Assembly: GCF_003574035.1 (NCBI RefSeq)
Contig: NZ_QWKY01000005.1
Location: 1 to 64,000 of the forward strand
DNA: 64,000 nucleotides
Origin: Meiothermus hypogaeus
GTDB lineage: Bacteria > Deinococcota > Deinococci > Deinococcales > Thermaceae
Direction of reading: 5' to 3'
In this document: positions 25,106 through 35,000 of the stretch, in pieces
How positions within the stretch are numbered: the first letter of the stretch is position 1
Layout: every line of letters starts with the position of its first letter
Notes under the pieces: model-generated
Database searches by the model: none
What the model saw: the letters and a program-made list of their open reading frames with translations, nothing else
Told to the model about the DNA's origin: nothing
Translations under genes and position numbers: made by a program

Positions 25106-25186
25106 GCCCAACAAGCGTTTCCAGCCGACCCGCTCCGCTGCGCTTCGCTCCGCTACGCGGGCGGCTGAAACGCAGGCCGTTAAGGC
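25106..25186 (+). other. attC-like recombination site (integron cassette end)
   Basis: R'' box GCCCAAC (25106-25112); left arm GCGTTTCCAGCCGACCCGC (25115-25133); variable apex; right arm GCGGGCGGCTGAAACGC (25157-25173); R' box GTTAAGGC (25179-25186). The arms pair fully except for one extra C and one extra A in the left arm. On the bottom strand these become an extrahelical G and T, the hallmark of folded attC sites. R' departs from GTTRRRY by one base, but that half belongs to the DNA after the cassette. Confidence 0.8.
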
Positions 25187-25459
25187 GCTACCCCACTCGC
25201 TGCGGACATGGCCTGTGCGGGCGCCGGGCGGCATCGCTCGAAAAAGTAGAAGGTAGTGGAGGTTGGGCTGGCCGAGGGAGGGTGCAGTCGAGTTAGCCCG
25301 CAAGAACTAGCCAGCCGAACCCCAGCCAGTACCAGCACAATCATCCGTGCACACAGAAAAGCTCCCTCCCTGCCAGTGCCGCGGGTTCTACCCTCACTTT
25401 AGCCCCGGCCCTGGAATAGATGGCGCCAGGGGTAAATACAGTCCAAATCGCATGGTTGA
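25187..25459. other. Gap between attC-like site and TolC gene
   Basis: About 270 bases with no convincing gene, RNA or hairpin. GC content returns to the host level at once after the attC-like site. Confidence 0.5.
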
Positions 25460-26533
25460 CTATGGCCCACTGGCCGCCCGCACCAGGCCGGTAAAGTCCT
25501 GGCCTGCTGCCACCGAGAAAGCCGCCAGGGCTTTCCAGTAGGTGTTTTGTGCCTGAATCAGGGCATACTCGGCGCTGCGCAGCGAGACCTGGTCGGTTTG
25601 CAGTTGCAAGGCCGAGATGGTGCCGGCCCGCAGGGCGGCCTGGCTCTGCTCCACCACCCGCTGGGCGTTGGCAACGTTGGCCTGGGCTAAAGCGATGCTG
25701 CGGTAGGCGTTCTGGGCGGCCTGGTAGGTGTTGGTCAGGTTGGTCTGGGCATTCTGTTGGGCGGTTTGCAGGGTGCGCTGGTTGTTCTCCAGGCTGGTTT
25801 TGGCTGTGTTGAGCTGGACGGCGGGGGTGTAGTCGTTATCGGCCAGCTTGACGTTCAGTTCGGCAAGTTCTACGGCCTGCTGGGCTTGCAGCACGCTGGG
25901 CAGCCGACTAAAGAGGTCGCGGCTCAGGGCCTGGAGGTCGGCTTGCAGCACCGGAGGAGCCGGAGGGGCGGCCACCGCGACGTTGCCCAGGTCGCTCAGG
26001 CCCAGCAGCGCGGCAAGCTGGGCGGCCAGCACCGGGAGCTGGGACTGGGCGTTGGTGAGGGACTGCCTCGAGCTATCCAGGGTGGTCTGGGCCCGGGCTA
26101 CGTCCAGGGCGGTGGCGTTGCCGGCGGCCTGCCGGGCCCTGGCCACCTCCAGGTTGCGCTGGTTCAGGGCCACCTGGGCCTGGAACAAGGCCACGTTTTG
26201 CTGGGCTTCGTAGAGGCTTACGTAGGCGTTTACCACGCTCTGCATGACCGAAAGCCGGGTGGCCTCGAGGTTCACCTCGGCCAGCCGGGCGTTCTGCTCG
26301 GCCTGGGTGCGGGCCACTACCAGGGTGCTGGGGTCGGCCTTGAGCGCATTGAGCTGCAGGGTGGCGTTTTGCAGGGTGGCCTGGGCGCTTTGCAGCGAGG
26401 GGCCCCGGCTATAGGCCTGCGATAGGGCCTGGGGCAGGGTGAGGGTGTTCTGGGCTAACCCCAGGGAGCAAGCCGACAGCAGCGCCAGCAAAAGCAAGGG
26501 CTTCGATAGAAGGTTCGGGACACGGTGCGTCAT
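25460..26533 (-). CDS. TolC-family outer-membrane efflux protein, short
   Basis: A 357-residue protein with a signal peptide (LLLLALLSACSLGLAQ) and the TolC double repeat of long Ala/Gln/Asn-rich helices (NARLAEVNLEATRLSVMQSVVNAY; EQSQAALRAGTISALQLQTDQVSLR). It is shorter than typical TolC proteins (430-490 residues), so one half may be reduced. It overlaps the next TolC gene by four bases (ATGA). It is presumably the outer-membrane channel for the exporter at 17232-20580. Confidence 0.88.
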   Translation of the reverse strand: MTHRVPNLLSKPLLLLALLSACSLGLAQNTLTLPQALSQAYSRGPSLQSAQATLQNATLQLNALKADPSTLVVARTQAEQNARLAEVNLEATRLSVMQSVVNAYVSLYEAQQNVALFQAQVALNQRNLEVARARQAAGNATALDVARAQTTLDSSRQSLTNAQSQLPVLAAQLAALLGLSDLGNVAVAAPPAPPVLQADLQALSRDLFSRLPSVLQAQQAVELAELNVKLADNDYTPAVQLNTAKTSLENNQRTLQTAQQNAQTNLTNTYQAAQNAYRSIALAQANVANAQRVVEQSQAALRAGTISALQLQTDQVSLRSAEYALIQAQNTYWKALAAFSVAAGQDFTGLVRAASGP

Positions 26534-27858
26534 TTACTCCCTCCGAGAGTGGTGGTAAGGTCCTGACCAAGAGCATTTTGCAGGGCCAGGGCGGCCAGTT
26601 GGGCCTGGGTCAGGGCGGCCTCGAGGTTACGCTGGGCCTGGAGCAGGTTGAGCTGGGTGGCCTGTACGTCCACGCTGGTACCGGTGCCGGCCTGCAGCCG
26701 GGCCTGGGCGGTGCGCAGGTTCTGGTTGGCCGCATTCAGGCCGGCCCGGGCGGCAGAAATGGCGGCCCGGGCAGTCTGAAGGTTCTGGTACTTTTGCCGC
26801 ACGTCCAGCTCGGCGGCCTTGCGGGTGCTTTCCAGGGCTTGCTGCGCCACTTGCAGCGCGGTCTGGGCCGTGCGGATGCGGCTGTCGGCCACGGGGTCGA
26901 AAATGGGCATGCTAAGGGAGAACCCCACACTCCAACCCTGCTGCAAGGCCCCGCCGCTCCCCTGCACCAGCGGCACCGCTCCAGAAAGTGAGGCAGTGCC
27001 GCTCTTGAAGTTCAGCCCGCTCGAGAGCGAAATGCCGCTATCGCTGTAAACCGCGCTCACCGAAGCATTGGGAATCAGCCGGTCGCGCTCGGCGCTGGCC
27101 AGGTTTTCTTCGGCATCGCGCAGCTGGGACAGGGCTCTCAGAACATCAGAGCGGCTCGCCAGAGCCCTTTGCAGCAAGGCCTCCAGGCTCTCGCCGGGCA
27201 GGCTGGGTTCCTCGGGTGGGGTGACGGGGTTGCCGAGCTGTTGGGGGCTCAGGCCCAGGGTGCTGGCCAGGGTTAGGCGGGCCAGCTCGAGGGCGCCCTG
27301 GGCGCTCACCAGCCCCGATCGGGCGGTGTCCAGGTTCTGCTGGGTGGTGAGCAGGTCGCTCAGGGTGGCGGTGCCGGCCTGGTTCTGCGCGGTGACAATC
27401 TGCAACTGGCGTTCGCGCAGGGCCAGGGTGGCCTGGGCGATGCTCAGGTCGGTCTGGGCCTGGCGCAGGTTGAAGTACTGCGTGTGCAGGGCCAGGTAAA
27501 GGGTGTTGCGGGCATCGCGGCGGGTCAGGGCGGCCCGCTCCAGCGCCCGCTCGGCGCTGCGCGCGGCGTCGGCGCTCGTAGACCAGGGCAGCACCCCCAG
27601 GCTGGCCGTGCCGGAAAGGCTCAGGTTGCTGCCGCTCTCGCGCAGGGTGTAGTCGGCCCCACCCGACAGCTTGAAGCCCAGGGCGGCCTGGGCGGCTTCC
27701 AGCTGCCGCACCGCGCTCTCGTAGTTCAGGTCGGCGCTTCTCCAGTCCAGGGTACCCGGCAGGGCTTGCAGGGCCTGGGGGAGCTCGAGGGCGCCCTGGG
27801 CCAGGACAGGAGGTGCTAAGGCGAGCAGGGTGGCGATGGTGGGTACTAGGTTCTTCAC
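26530..27858 (-). CDS. TolC-family outer-membrane efflux protein
   Basis: About 442 residues from a GTG at 27858 with GGAGGG five bases upstream; longer starts add a non-signal stretch. The signal is KNLVPTIATLLALAPPVLAQ. Two OEP repeats follow: LSIAQATLALRERQLQIVTA ... QAGTATLSDLLTTQQNLDTA, and TAQARLQAGTGTSVDVQATQ. A beta-strand segment GASVSAVYSDSGISLSSGL-like (27045-27090) fits the barrel insertion. Coupled to the shorter paralogue downstream; the two may assemble as a mixed trimer. Confidence 0.9.
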   Translation of the reverse strand: MKNLVPTIATLLALAPPVLAQGALELPQALQALPGTLDWRSADLNYESAVRQLEAAQAALGFKLSGGADYTLRESGSNLSLSGTASLGVLPWSTSADAARSAERALERAALTRRDARNTLYLALHTQYFNLRQAQTDLSIAQATLALRERQLQIVTAQNQAGTATLSDLLTTQQNLDTARSGLVSAQGALELARLTLASTLGLSPQQLGNPVTPPEEPSLPGESLEALLQRALASRSDVLRALSQLRDAEENLASAERDRLIPNASVSAVYSDSGISLSSGLNFKSGTASLSGAVPLVQGSGGALQQGWSVGFSLSMPIFDPVADSRIRTAQTALQVAQQALESTRKAAELDVRQKYQNLQTARAAISAARAGLNAANQNLRTAQARLQAGTGTSVDVQATQLNLLQAQRNLEAALTQAQLAALALQNALGQDLTTTLGGSK

Positions 27859-27981
27859 GTTCCCTCCGCGGCAGTCATGTTCTGGCAAGCTTGTGTAAAG
27901 GTGCAGTACGAGATATGTAGGTTTGGTGAAGGCAGGCGCTGGGCATCCCCAGTTTATCGCTGTGATCGTGCTTTTTGTCTG

Positions 27982-28023
27982 TAAAAACCAGGCAGGCGTG
28001 CCGCCCATGGGTAGCACGCCTGC
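27982..28023 (-). terminator. Terminator after the module II protease
   Basis: GCAGGCGTGC and GCACGCCTGC form a 10-bp stem with a 12-base loop. On the minus strand it is followed by CTGGTTTTTACAG. A second GC-rich hairpin (28046-28075) lies between it and the protease stop at 28078. Confidence 0.65.
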
Positions 28024-28077
28024 TTAACTGGCGACTGGGTTCGAACCTTGGCCACGACCCGGGCGTGGGCCAGGGCC

Positions 28078-30708
28078 CTAGTTGAGCCTGAAGGAGTAGT
28101 AGGTGCACCTGCCAGCCCACACCGTGATGGGCCCCTTGCTGCGGCTAGGGTCGGGGGCATTGACCTTTACGGTTACACGGCAGTTGTCGGTGCCTAGCCC
28201 GGCGTTATGGACATTGTAGAGGTCGAAGACGTTGCTGGTGGAGCCGGTATCGGCGAGGAGGACTTTATCAAACCCCGGGCCGCTTACATAGAGCTTCCAG
28301 TCGTAGGTGAGGGCTTCGTTGCTGGGGTTCTCTACGCTGATCCCCCCGTAGTAGCGGGTGGGGGTAGGCCCGATGACAAGGGTGCAACCCTTTTCGCTCA
28401 AGACGATGGTACTGCCACCCGCCACCCTCACGCTCCCGCAGAAGCGGAACTGCCCACCGGTAAACTCCCTCGAGTACACCCCATAATCGGTGATCTTGGG
28501 GTAGGGGTTGGGGGGTGGGGGCAGCACGTTCAGGTTGAGGGTCTGGGCAGCGGTGGCCCCATCGCTATCCTGGGTGCTCACGCGCACCTGGCGGAGTCCG
28601 GTAGACCCAAACGTGACCGAGACCGAGCAGCCCGTACCTGCCGAAAGCACATCGGGCGCATCGACCGACCAGGTGGTAGCACCGCATAGCTTGTTGGTGT
28701 CGGGCTCGTTGGGGTCGGTGATTAGCGCGGTGATGGGGTAGGCCTCGCCCTGGTGGGGGTCTCCCCCGTATTGCAGGTTCAGGGTGGGCGGGGTGTTGAT
28801 TACGTTGACCACGAAGCTGCTGCTGGCCTGGCTGCTGCCATATTTGGCCAGCAAGGTTATGGTCCGGGAACCCACCGAGTTCAGGGTGCGCTTGAGTTCG
28901 GGGCCGAACAGGCTGTTGGAATCGGTGCTCCAGCCGCCATTGTAGAGGGTGCCGTCCAGATTTGAGGTCACGCTCAGGTTGACGCTCTTGGCCACGGGGT
29001 GGGTGATCTGGAAGAACTGGGCCAGGTTGGTCTCGACCCGGAGCTGTACGGTAGCGGGGTTGGTTTTGATGACGATCTTGGGCGCTTCCGAGCCGCCCGG
29101 CGCGGCCTGCTCCTGCTTCCAGGCCTCGCTGCGGCGGCCATCGAAGTTCAGCACGCTTAGGGAGTTGAAGATGCTGCTGACGTAGTCGGCGGGGACGTAG
29201 TAAAAGCCGCCGTCGCCCGCGCCGCAGCCCCAGGAGTTCTTAACGATGAAATACCCGCCCCCGCCGATGTTGGGGGTCTGGCCAAACTGGCTCATGTCTT
29301 CGTTGGAGAGAAACCCCACGATCTGCACGGCGTGGCCGCCGTAGGAGCCGGCTACTTCTTTGCCCTTGTCGTCGAGTATGGTCTTGGCGTAGTTGCTCAC
29401 CACACCGTCGTTTTTCACATCGTCCATGAAACCTTTGTAGACCGGGAACGAAGCCAGAAGCACATAGCCTTGCGAGAGATAGTTGCGCAAGAGGTTGAGC
29501 TTGAAGGCCTCGCCGTTTTTCCAGACCTGGATGGTCTTCGAGGAGGCCACGCCGGGCCCGCCAAAGCTTACCTTGGCGTAGCTGCAAAAGGTGAAGATAA
29601 AGGTGGTGCAGACCCGGCGGCTCTGGTGGGCGGTATCCGAGCAGGTGCCGCTGTAGCCGTTGCAACTGTTGGCATAAGAACCGCTGTCGCCGTCTTTGAC
29701 GCTGGGGCGTGAGGTGGCCCCGTTGTAGGTCCAACCCCCTTCGCTGGGGAAGCTCTGGCCTTTATTGACCGCGGTCTCGAGGGCCTTCTCCGACCAGTAA
29801 CCGTCGGAGTAGTCGCTGGGGTCCCAGTCCTGTTTGACCTTGTTGACCAGGAACTGCTCGGAGAGGTCTACGGGGTTGTTGTTTTGTACCCGCTCGCGGC
29901 TTTCCACCGCCCCAATTGCGGTGAAAGCCCAGCAGGTGCCGCGTTTGGCCTGGTTTTTTACCGGGCTGATGAAGTTCTTGAGGGGGAACCAGAAGCGCTT
30001 GACCAGGTTGGTAGGGGTGCAGGGGCCGTTGTTGTCGGTGCCGTTGCCAGGGTTGATGGCTTGGGGCCGGATACCGCCGCCAGGCTCGAGCCGGGCGGTG
30101 CGCAAACTCGCAGGCTTGCTCCCCAGCAGGCCATCGAGCTGCTCGAGGGCGGCCTTGACCTCGGCCAGCGGCTTTCCTTTGAGGCTATCGGGGCTGGGGG
30201 CCTGGGATTTGAGATCCTCGGGCAAGAGCGAGTAGCTCAGGGCATAATCGTCCAGGGCGTTGTCCACGCTCTGTGCGCGCTGGTAGGTCTCGACGGCGTT
30301 GCGTAGCTGGGTGCCCAGGCCAAACAGCACCACGGTCTGCCCCTCTGGCCCCTTCACCGGGCGGTCACCCTCGAAGCTGGGGCTGCCCGCAGCCTCGGCG
30401 AGTAGGGCTTGGGTGTTGGGGTCTTTGTCCGCGATGCCGTTCAGAAAGCTCTTATCGCTTTGGTATTGGGCTTCTCGGGCCTGCTTGGCTGCGGTGACCG
30501 AGGCTGTGCTGGATAGCACCAGCTCGCCCGAGGCAATGCCTCTTTGGAACTCCTCGGGGCTGACCATCTGGGCGTCAGCCGGGATACCCTCTTTCCAGGC
30601 GTTGGCCTCGGTGAACAGATTGGGATCGGTTTTGCTCCCGCCGACCGAGCACGCTGCCAATGCGATAAGCAGAATGCCGGTGATGCCTAACCACTGGGAT
30701 ACCTTCAT
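28078..30708 (-). CDS. Papain-family (C1) lipoprotein protease with Ig-like tail
   Basis: An 876-residue protein with a lipobox ending ALAAC (Cys20). A 220-residue N-terminal region could be a propeptide. The C1 domain has the oxyanion Gln253 and nucleophile Cys259 in PVKNQAKRGTCWAF, His459 in YGGHAVQIVGF and Asn491 in YFIVKNSWG. Several extra cysteines lie in the insert 330-380. From about 540 there are three Ig-like or polycystine-type beta domains. Likely a surface protease. AAGGAGG, inside the end of the zinc-ribbon gene, and the TAG-ATG junction couple it to that gene. It is paralogous in plan to the protease at 36830. Confidence 0.9.
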   Translation of the reverse strand: MKVSQWLGITGILLIALAACSVGGSKTDPNLFTEANAWKEGIPADAQMVSPEEFQRGIASGELVLSSTASVTAAKQAREAQYQSDKSFLNGIADKDPNTQALLAEAAGSPSFEGDRPVKGPEGQTVVLFGLGTQLRNAVETYQRAQSVDNALDDYALSYSLLPEDLKSQAPSPDSLKGKPLAEVKAALEQLDGLLGSKPASLRTARLEPGGGIRPQAINPGNGTDNNGPCTPTNLVKRFWFPLKNFISPVKNQAKRGTCWAFTAIGAVESRERVQNNNPVDLSEQFLVNKVKQDWDPSDYSDGYWSEKALETAVNKGQSFPSEGGWTYNGATSRPSVKDGDSGSYANSCNGYSGTCSDTAHQSRRVCTTFIFTFCSYAKVSFGGPGVASSKTIQVWKNGEAFKLNLLRNYLSQGYVLLASFPVYKGFMDDVKNDGVVSNYAKTILDDKGKEVAGSYGGHAVQIVGFLSNEDMSQFGQTPNIGGGGYFIVKNSWGCGAGDGGFYYVPADYVSSIFNSLSVLNFDGRRSEAWKQEQAAPGGSEAPKIVIKTNPATVQLRVETNLAQFFQITHPVAKSVNLSVTSNLDGTLYNGGWSTDSNSLFGPELKRTLNSVGSRTITLLAKYGSSQASSSFVVNVINTPPTLNLQYGGDPHQGEAYPITALITDPNEPDTNKLCGATTWSVDAPDVLSAGTGCSVSVTFGSTGLRQVRVSTQDSDGATAAQTLNLNVLPPPPNPYPKITDYGVYSREFTGGQFRFCGSVRVAGGSTIVLSEKGCTLVIGPTPTRYYGGISVENPSNEALTYDWKLYVSGPGFDKVLLADTGSTSNVFDLYNVHNAGLGTDNCRVTVKVNAPDPSRSKGPITVWAGRCTYYSFRLN

Positions 30709-30951
30709 CTAATTCCTCCTTACTGGTATGGCGAGCTCGAGCCCGCACACCCCACAAAACCGCGCGTAGGGCGAGGTAAATTTGGCCTTGCAGCGGGGGC
30801 AGGCCTCGAGCAGCCTTTCCCCGTCGTTGGTGCAATAATGCTCGTCTGTGTTGGCCGGTACAGCCCGGCCACAACGCGGACAGATGCGATAAAAAATCCC
30901 TGTCTCCTCTTCCACACACTTACCCCTTAAGGCTCGAACCCAACTATTCAT
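30709..30951 (-). CDS. Small double zinc-ribbon protein
   Basis: About 80 residues from the ATG at 30951, which lies just after the stop of the stalk-domain gene. Two zinc ribbons are evident: CPRCGRAVPANTDEHYC with TND, and CPRCKAKFTSPYARFCGVCG. No signal peptide, so it is cytoplasmic, possibly contacting the regulator or the ribosome. Placed between stalk and protease genes with tight spacing on both sides, it is clearly part of that operon. Function unknown. Confidence 0.75.
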   Translation of the reverse strand: MNSWVRALRGKCVEEETGIFYRICPRCGRAVPANTDEHYCTNDGERLLEACPRCKAKFTSPYARFCGVCGLELAIPVRRN

Positions 30952-30958
30952 TTGAGGG

Positions 30959-31675
30959 TTAATTCTGGCAGTCGAGGCGTACCCGCAGGCTGGGGGTGGG
31001 GGTGGTGTAGCTGGCCCCACTGGCCCGAATGGCGTTCTCGAAGCCGTTGGGATTGATCTCCAAGAGCAGCTTGGTGGGGGTTTTGATCTGCTCTTTGGGG
31101 GTGTCGTAGCGGTACCAGAACTTGAGTTGATGGGTTACCACTCCGCCCGGCGGGAGGTTGGCGTAGGTCAGCTTCTGCACGTCTAGCGCATCGGCGGTTA
31201 GGGTTTGTGCGTCGTCGAAGGCGACCTGGATGCCCTGGTCGCGCAACCCGGTAAAAACCGGCTGCACCATGGCCTTAGCGCCGCTGCGCAGCTCTACCGT
31301 CACGCCCCAGCCCTGGGTTTGTAGGGGGGTTCCGGCGTCCTTCACGATGGGCTCGAGTTTGATGGCCCGGAAGCGCCAGATGCCGTTGAAGAGGGTCTCA
31401 CCCAGGCAGCCTTCCAGCGAGGCCCGCTGGTTGGCCCCGCCGGGGGTCTGGTTGGCGGGGGCCGAGCCGCCCAGGGTCAAGGTGGTTCCCCTGAGGCTGT
31501 AAGGGATTCCCAGCGCCTTCAGCACCGAGAGGGGCAGGTAGGTCTTGCCGTTCACCACGATGGCTTTGTCCGGCGCCACCTGGCCGCCCACCACGATGCT
31601 GTAGGTGCTGCCCGCCGCCAGCGCCATACCGGCGGCCAACAGTACGGCCAGGGTGCGCAATCTAGGGTCGAACAT
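30959..31675 (-). CDS. Secreted stalk-domain (copper amine oxidase N-terminal-like) protein
   Basis: A 238-residue protein with a signal peptide (LRTLAVLLAAGMALAAG). The next 50 residues, IVVGGQVAPDKAIVVNGKTYLPLSVLKALGIPYSL, are the stalk domain of the copper amine oxidase N-terminal type, common in extracytoplasmic proteins. The rest is beta-rich with two cysteines (SLEGC and RLDC) that may pair. AAGGAGC precedes the ATG. Paralogue of the protein at 35584, each beside a papain-like protease. Confidence 0.8.
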   Translation of the reverse strand: MFDPRLRTLAVLLAAGMALAAGSTYSIVVGGQVAPDKAIVVNGKTYLPLSVLKALGIPYSLRGTTLTLGGSAPANQTPGGANQRASLEGCLGETLFNGIWRFRAIKLEPIVKDAGTPLQTQGWGVTVELRSGAKAMVQPVFTGLRDQGIQVAFDDAQTLTADALDVQKLTYANLPPGGVVTHQLKFWYRYDTPKEQIKTPTKLLLEINPNGFENAIRASGASYTTPTPSLRVRLDCQN

Positions 31676-31770
31676 GGTTGCTCCTTTCGACCCCCAGGGT
31701 GCTGCAGGGCCGGTCAGAAGCGGGTCAGAATTAGGGGGGGTTTTGCCGAAAAGGGTTGGGCCAGTTCTTT

Positions 31771-31962
31771 ATCGCGCACCTCATGGACGTGGCCGCCCGT
31801 GAAAACGAAAATGGGTCTGGGCCCGAACCCATGTTACGCACCCAAGCGTGGGCCGGGCCCGGCCCACGGGTGCTGGGGTCTCGAGTTTCCCGGCGGCCAC
31901 TGTTTTGTCAGGACAAAGCTTTTTTGAAGTTTGGATGGCTCAAAATACGGGAAGAGCGCTCT
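31771..31962 (+). repeat. 192-bp structured repeat, copy 2
   Basis: Lies in the gap 31676-32042 between the stalk gene and the end of the SARP-type regulator. Its long-range stem reads GTGGCCGCC / GGCGGCCAC, so both sides changed relative to copy 1 (GTTGCCGCCCG / CGGGCGGCAAC) and pairing is kept. The central 22-bp palindrome is identical to copy 1, and the end palindrome AGAGCGCTCT is kept. Confidence 0.85.
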
Positions 31963-32042
31963 ATGTAGCGGCGCTGGCTCGAGCCACTGCAAGTTTTGCT
32001 TGGCTATGAGCCCATAGAAGCAGAATCAGTCAATGGGGACGC

Positions 32043-35000
32043 TCAGGCTGTGAGGAAGCCCTGCCAGCGCTCCGGCAAGGTCTCGCCCACCTCGAGCATC
32101 CTGGCCCTGGCTTCTTCGTAGAGCCGGCCCAGGCTCTTGTGGTTCCCTGCGCGGCGCAGGGCCCCCAGGGTCAGGCGCAAAGCCTCGAGGTCGTAGGGGT
32201 CAGCCTCCAGCAGGATTCTTCCCAGCCGGGCGGCCTCCTTGGGGTCGGCCTCGAGCAAGGCCTCGGCCCTCGAGCCCAGGGCCAGGTGCACCGACTCGCG
32301 CACGGTCTCGTGGAAGGAGGAGAGGCCCTCCAGGTAGGCCCCCCGCCACAGGCTGGGGTCGCCGGTGCGCAAAAACTCTTCCAGGTCTGAGCTTACCGCC
32401 ACTCCTAGCGCATAACCGGCGGGGGTGGTGACCACGGCGGAAGCGCCCAGGTTCGTTCTCACCGTGTGGATCAGCTCCTTGAGCGAGGAAGCTGCTTTTT
32501 CCTCGTCCTCGCCGGGGTAGAGGTGATCCAGAAGCTCGAGCTTGCCCGCCTCGCCTCGCCCGGCCACTCGGGCCTCGAGCAAGGCCGCCAACAACTCCTT
32601 GCGCTTTTGCCCACGCACCGCCTGACCCCCCAGTTGCATGGGGCCCAGCACTTCCAGGCGGAGGGGGGCCTGAGGAGAGGAATTAACGGAGACGGGCTGC
32701 GGGTTCAGCGCGGGGAAGTAGCGGCGGGCCAGTTGGGCTCCGTTCAGCAGGCCGCGCTCCTCGAACCAACGCAAACGCCTGCGGGCGCTCTCGAGGTTGG
32801 CCGTAATGCGATCGAGCTCGAGGCCGATGCGCTCGGGGTACACCTGCCAGTCGGAACCCGAGGCCAGTTGATAGGCTTTCTCTAAGCACGTGCGGGCTGC
32901 CTCGGCCTGGCCCAGATCGGCCAGGGCCAGCCCTTGGGCCGTCAGGGCCTGGTATTGCGGTTGTTTGAGTCCAAACCCCTGGGCCATCGCCAGGCACTCC
33001 TGGGCTATTTCCAGGCCCCGTGTGGCCCGTCCCGAACTGGTTTCTACCCTGGATAGCTGACAGAGGGCCATGAACAGTTTGCTGCCACCGAAAGGCTTTG
33101 CCAGCTCTACCGCGCTTTCGGCATGTTTGCGGGCCAGGGCGTGGCCATAGGTGGGCTGCCAGTCCAGATAGAGGTTGCTGAGCTGGGCTTCACAGGTGAT
33201 CAGGAAACTCGAGGCGTCGCTTTGCTGCAAAATCTCCCGGCTTTCGCGGAAGGCTTCCTCGGCCCGCTCGTACTGGCCCATCTCGTGCAGAATGCGGGCT
33301 TTCTTGGTCAGGGTGCTGGCGTAGTGGCGGCTGATGCCGGCCTCGGCGTACAGGCGCAGGGCTTCCTCGGTGTCGGCTAGCATCTCGGCTTCGCGGCTGA
33401 GCTCCTCCAGCACCATGGCCCGGTTGTGCAGGGTGGAGGCGGTATAGGCTGGCTGGCCTGCGCTACGAGCAGCCTCTACGGCCTGGTTGAAAAGGGAAAG
33501 GGCGGCCTCGAGGTCATCCTGATAAAAACGCGCCAGGCCACAAACCGTCAGCAACCGCGCCCGATCCAGCAGTGAGCAAGGTTGATTCAAGGCAGCTTTG
33601 GCAATGGCTTCGGCGCCGGCGTGGTCGCCCTGGAGGGTACGGGCAAAGCCGATGTTGTAGGCCAGCGTGGGAGTGGGTTCGTGGTGCAGCGCCGGGTGAG
33701 CTTCCCAGTGCTGCAATACACTTTTGTAGTCCCCCAGGGCAAATTGCAGGGCAATCCGGTGCTTAACCCAGTCTGGCCGGGCTTTCTCGTGGTCGGGGAA
33801 GCGCTCCATCAGCCGCTCGACCTCGCGCGAATCGCCCAGGTCGGCGTAGCAGCCCGCCAGCAGATAGAGGGCTTCGGGGTGATTGGGCTGGTCTTCCAGC
33901 ACCAACCGCAGCAGCCGCATGGCCTCAGGGCGGTCGGCTTTTTCCAGAACCCTTGCCGCCGCAAAGGCAAGTTCACAGCGCTGAGGGGCAGGTGCATGGG
34001 TCGCGGCCCTGGCCCAAAGCCGTGCGGCTTGCACCTCATCTCCTTGCTGCTGGGCGGTCTCGGCAGCGCCTTGCAGGCGGGCCAGAATCTGGTCGGCTTG
34101 CAGCCCGGCTTCCTCGAGGAAGCGTGCGGCGGCCAATGGCTGATCGGCCAGGGCCTCGAGGGCCCTTTGGGCATAGCCACGGCGCACTTGCGCTGGCAGG
34201 CTGTGCAGGGTGACTTCCTGATAGAGTGGGTGGGCAAACTCCCCAGCCCAAAAAAGGCCTTTTCGCTGCAAAGCTAGCTGGGCTGTGTTCAATTCCTGAG
34301 ATGAAAGCCCGGCTACTTTGGCCCACACCACAGGGCTGGCTCCCAGCCCCAGCAGGGCTTTGCTTTCCAGGGCCTGGCGCAGGGTGGGGGAGTCGGTTGC
34401 CTCGCGCAGCCAGTGTTCCAGGAGTGCCTCTACCGTCAGGGGCAAGGTGCCTACCTGCGGAGGCCGCCAGTACCACCGCCGCCCATCGCTCCACAAAAAG
34501 CCTTGTCGGGCCAGGTGGCGCAGATACTCCAGGCTGAACAGTGGGTTGCCCTGGGCGCGGCCATAAATCCAGGCCAGGGCGCCTTCGGGCAGGGGGCTTC
34601 CCATCTCGGCCTCGAGCATGGCTTGCGAGGCTTCGGGGGAGAGGGGCGTTACACGATAGGCCTCGAAAGGTTCGGGGGGAATGCTGCGGCTGGTGACCAG
34701 CAGAGCCACGCCCCTGGTTCGCAAAGCAAGGGCGGCCAGGGCCTGGATCCACTCGAGGCCCTCCGGGCTCACCTCGTGGATGTCTTCCAGGTGCAGCACC
34801 ACCGGGGCCAGCGCGGAGAGCAGCGCTCCCAATGCCTCCGCCGTTCGTTTGCTACCCAGGGCTTCGCCTTTTTGCAGCTTGAGCAGCAGGTGTTCGGCCC
34901 AGGCCGGGAGCCGGTCGGGCCGAGGAATGCCCCGTACCAAAGCACCCGGCGGCACCATAGCAGGAAAGCTAAAACTGCGACAGGAGGTCTCGCGCAGGAG

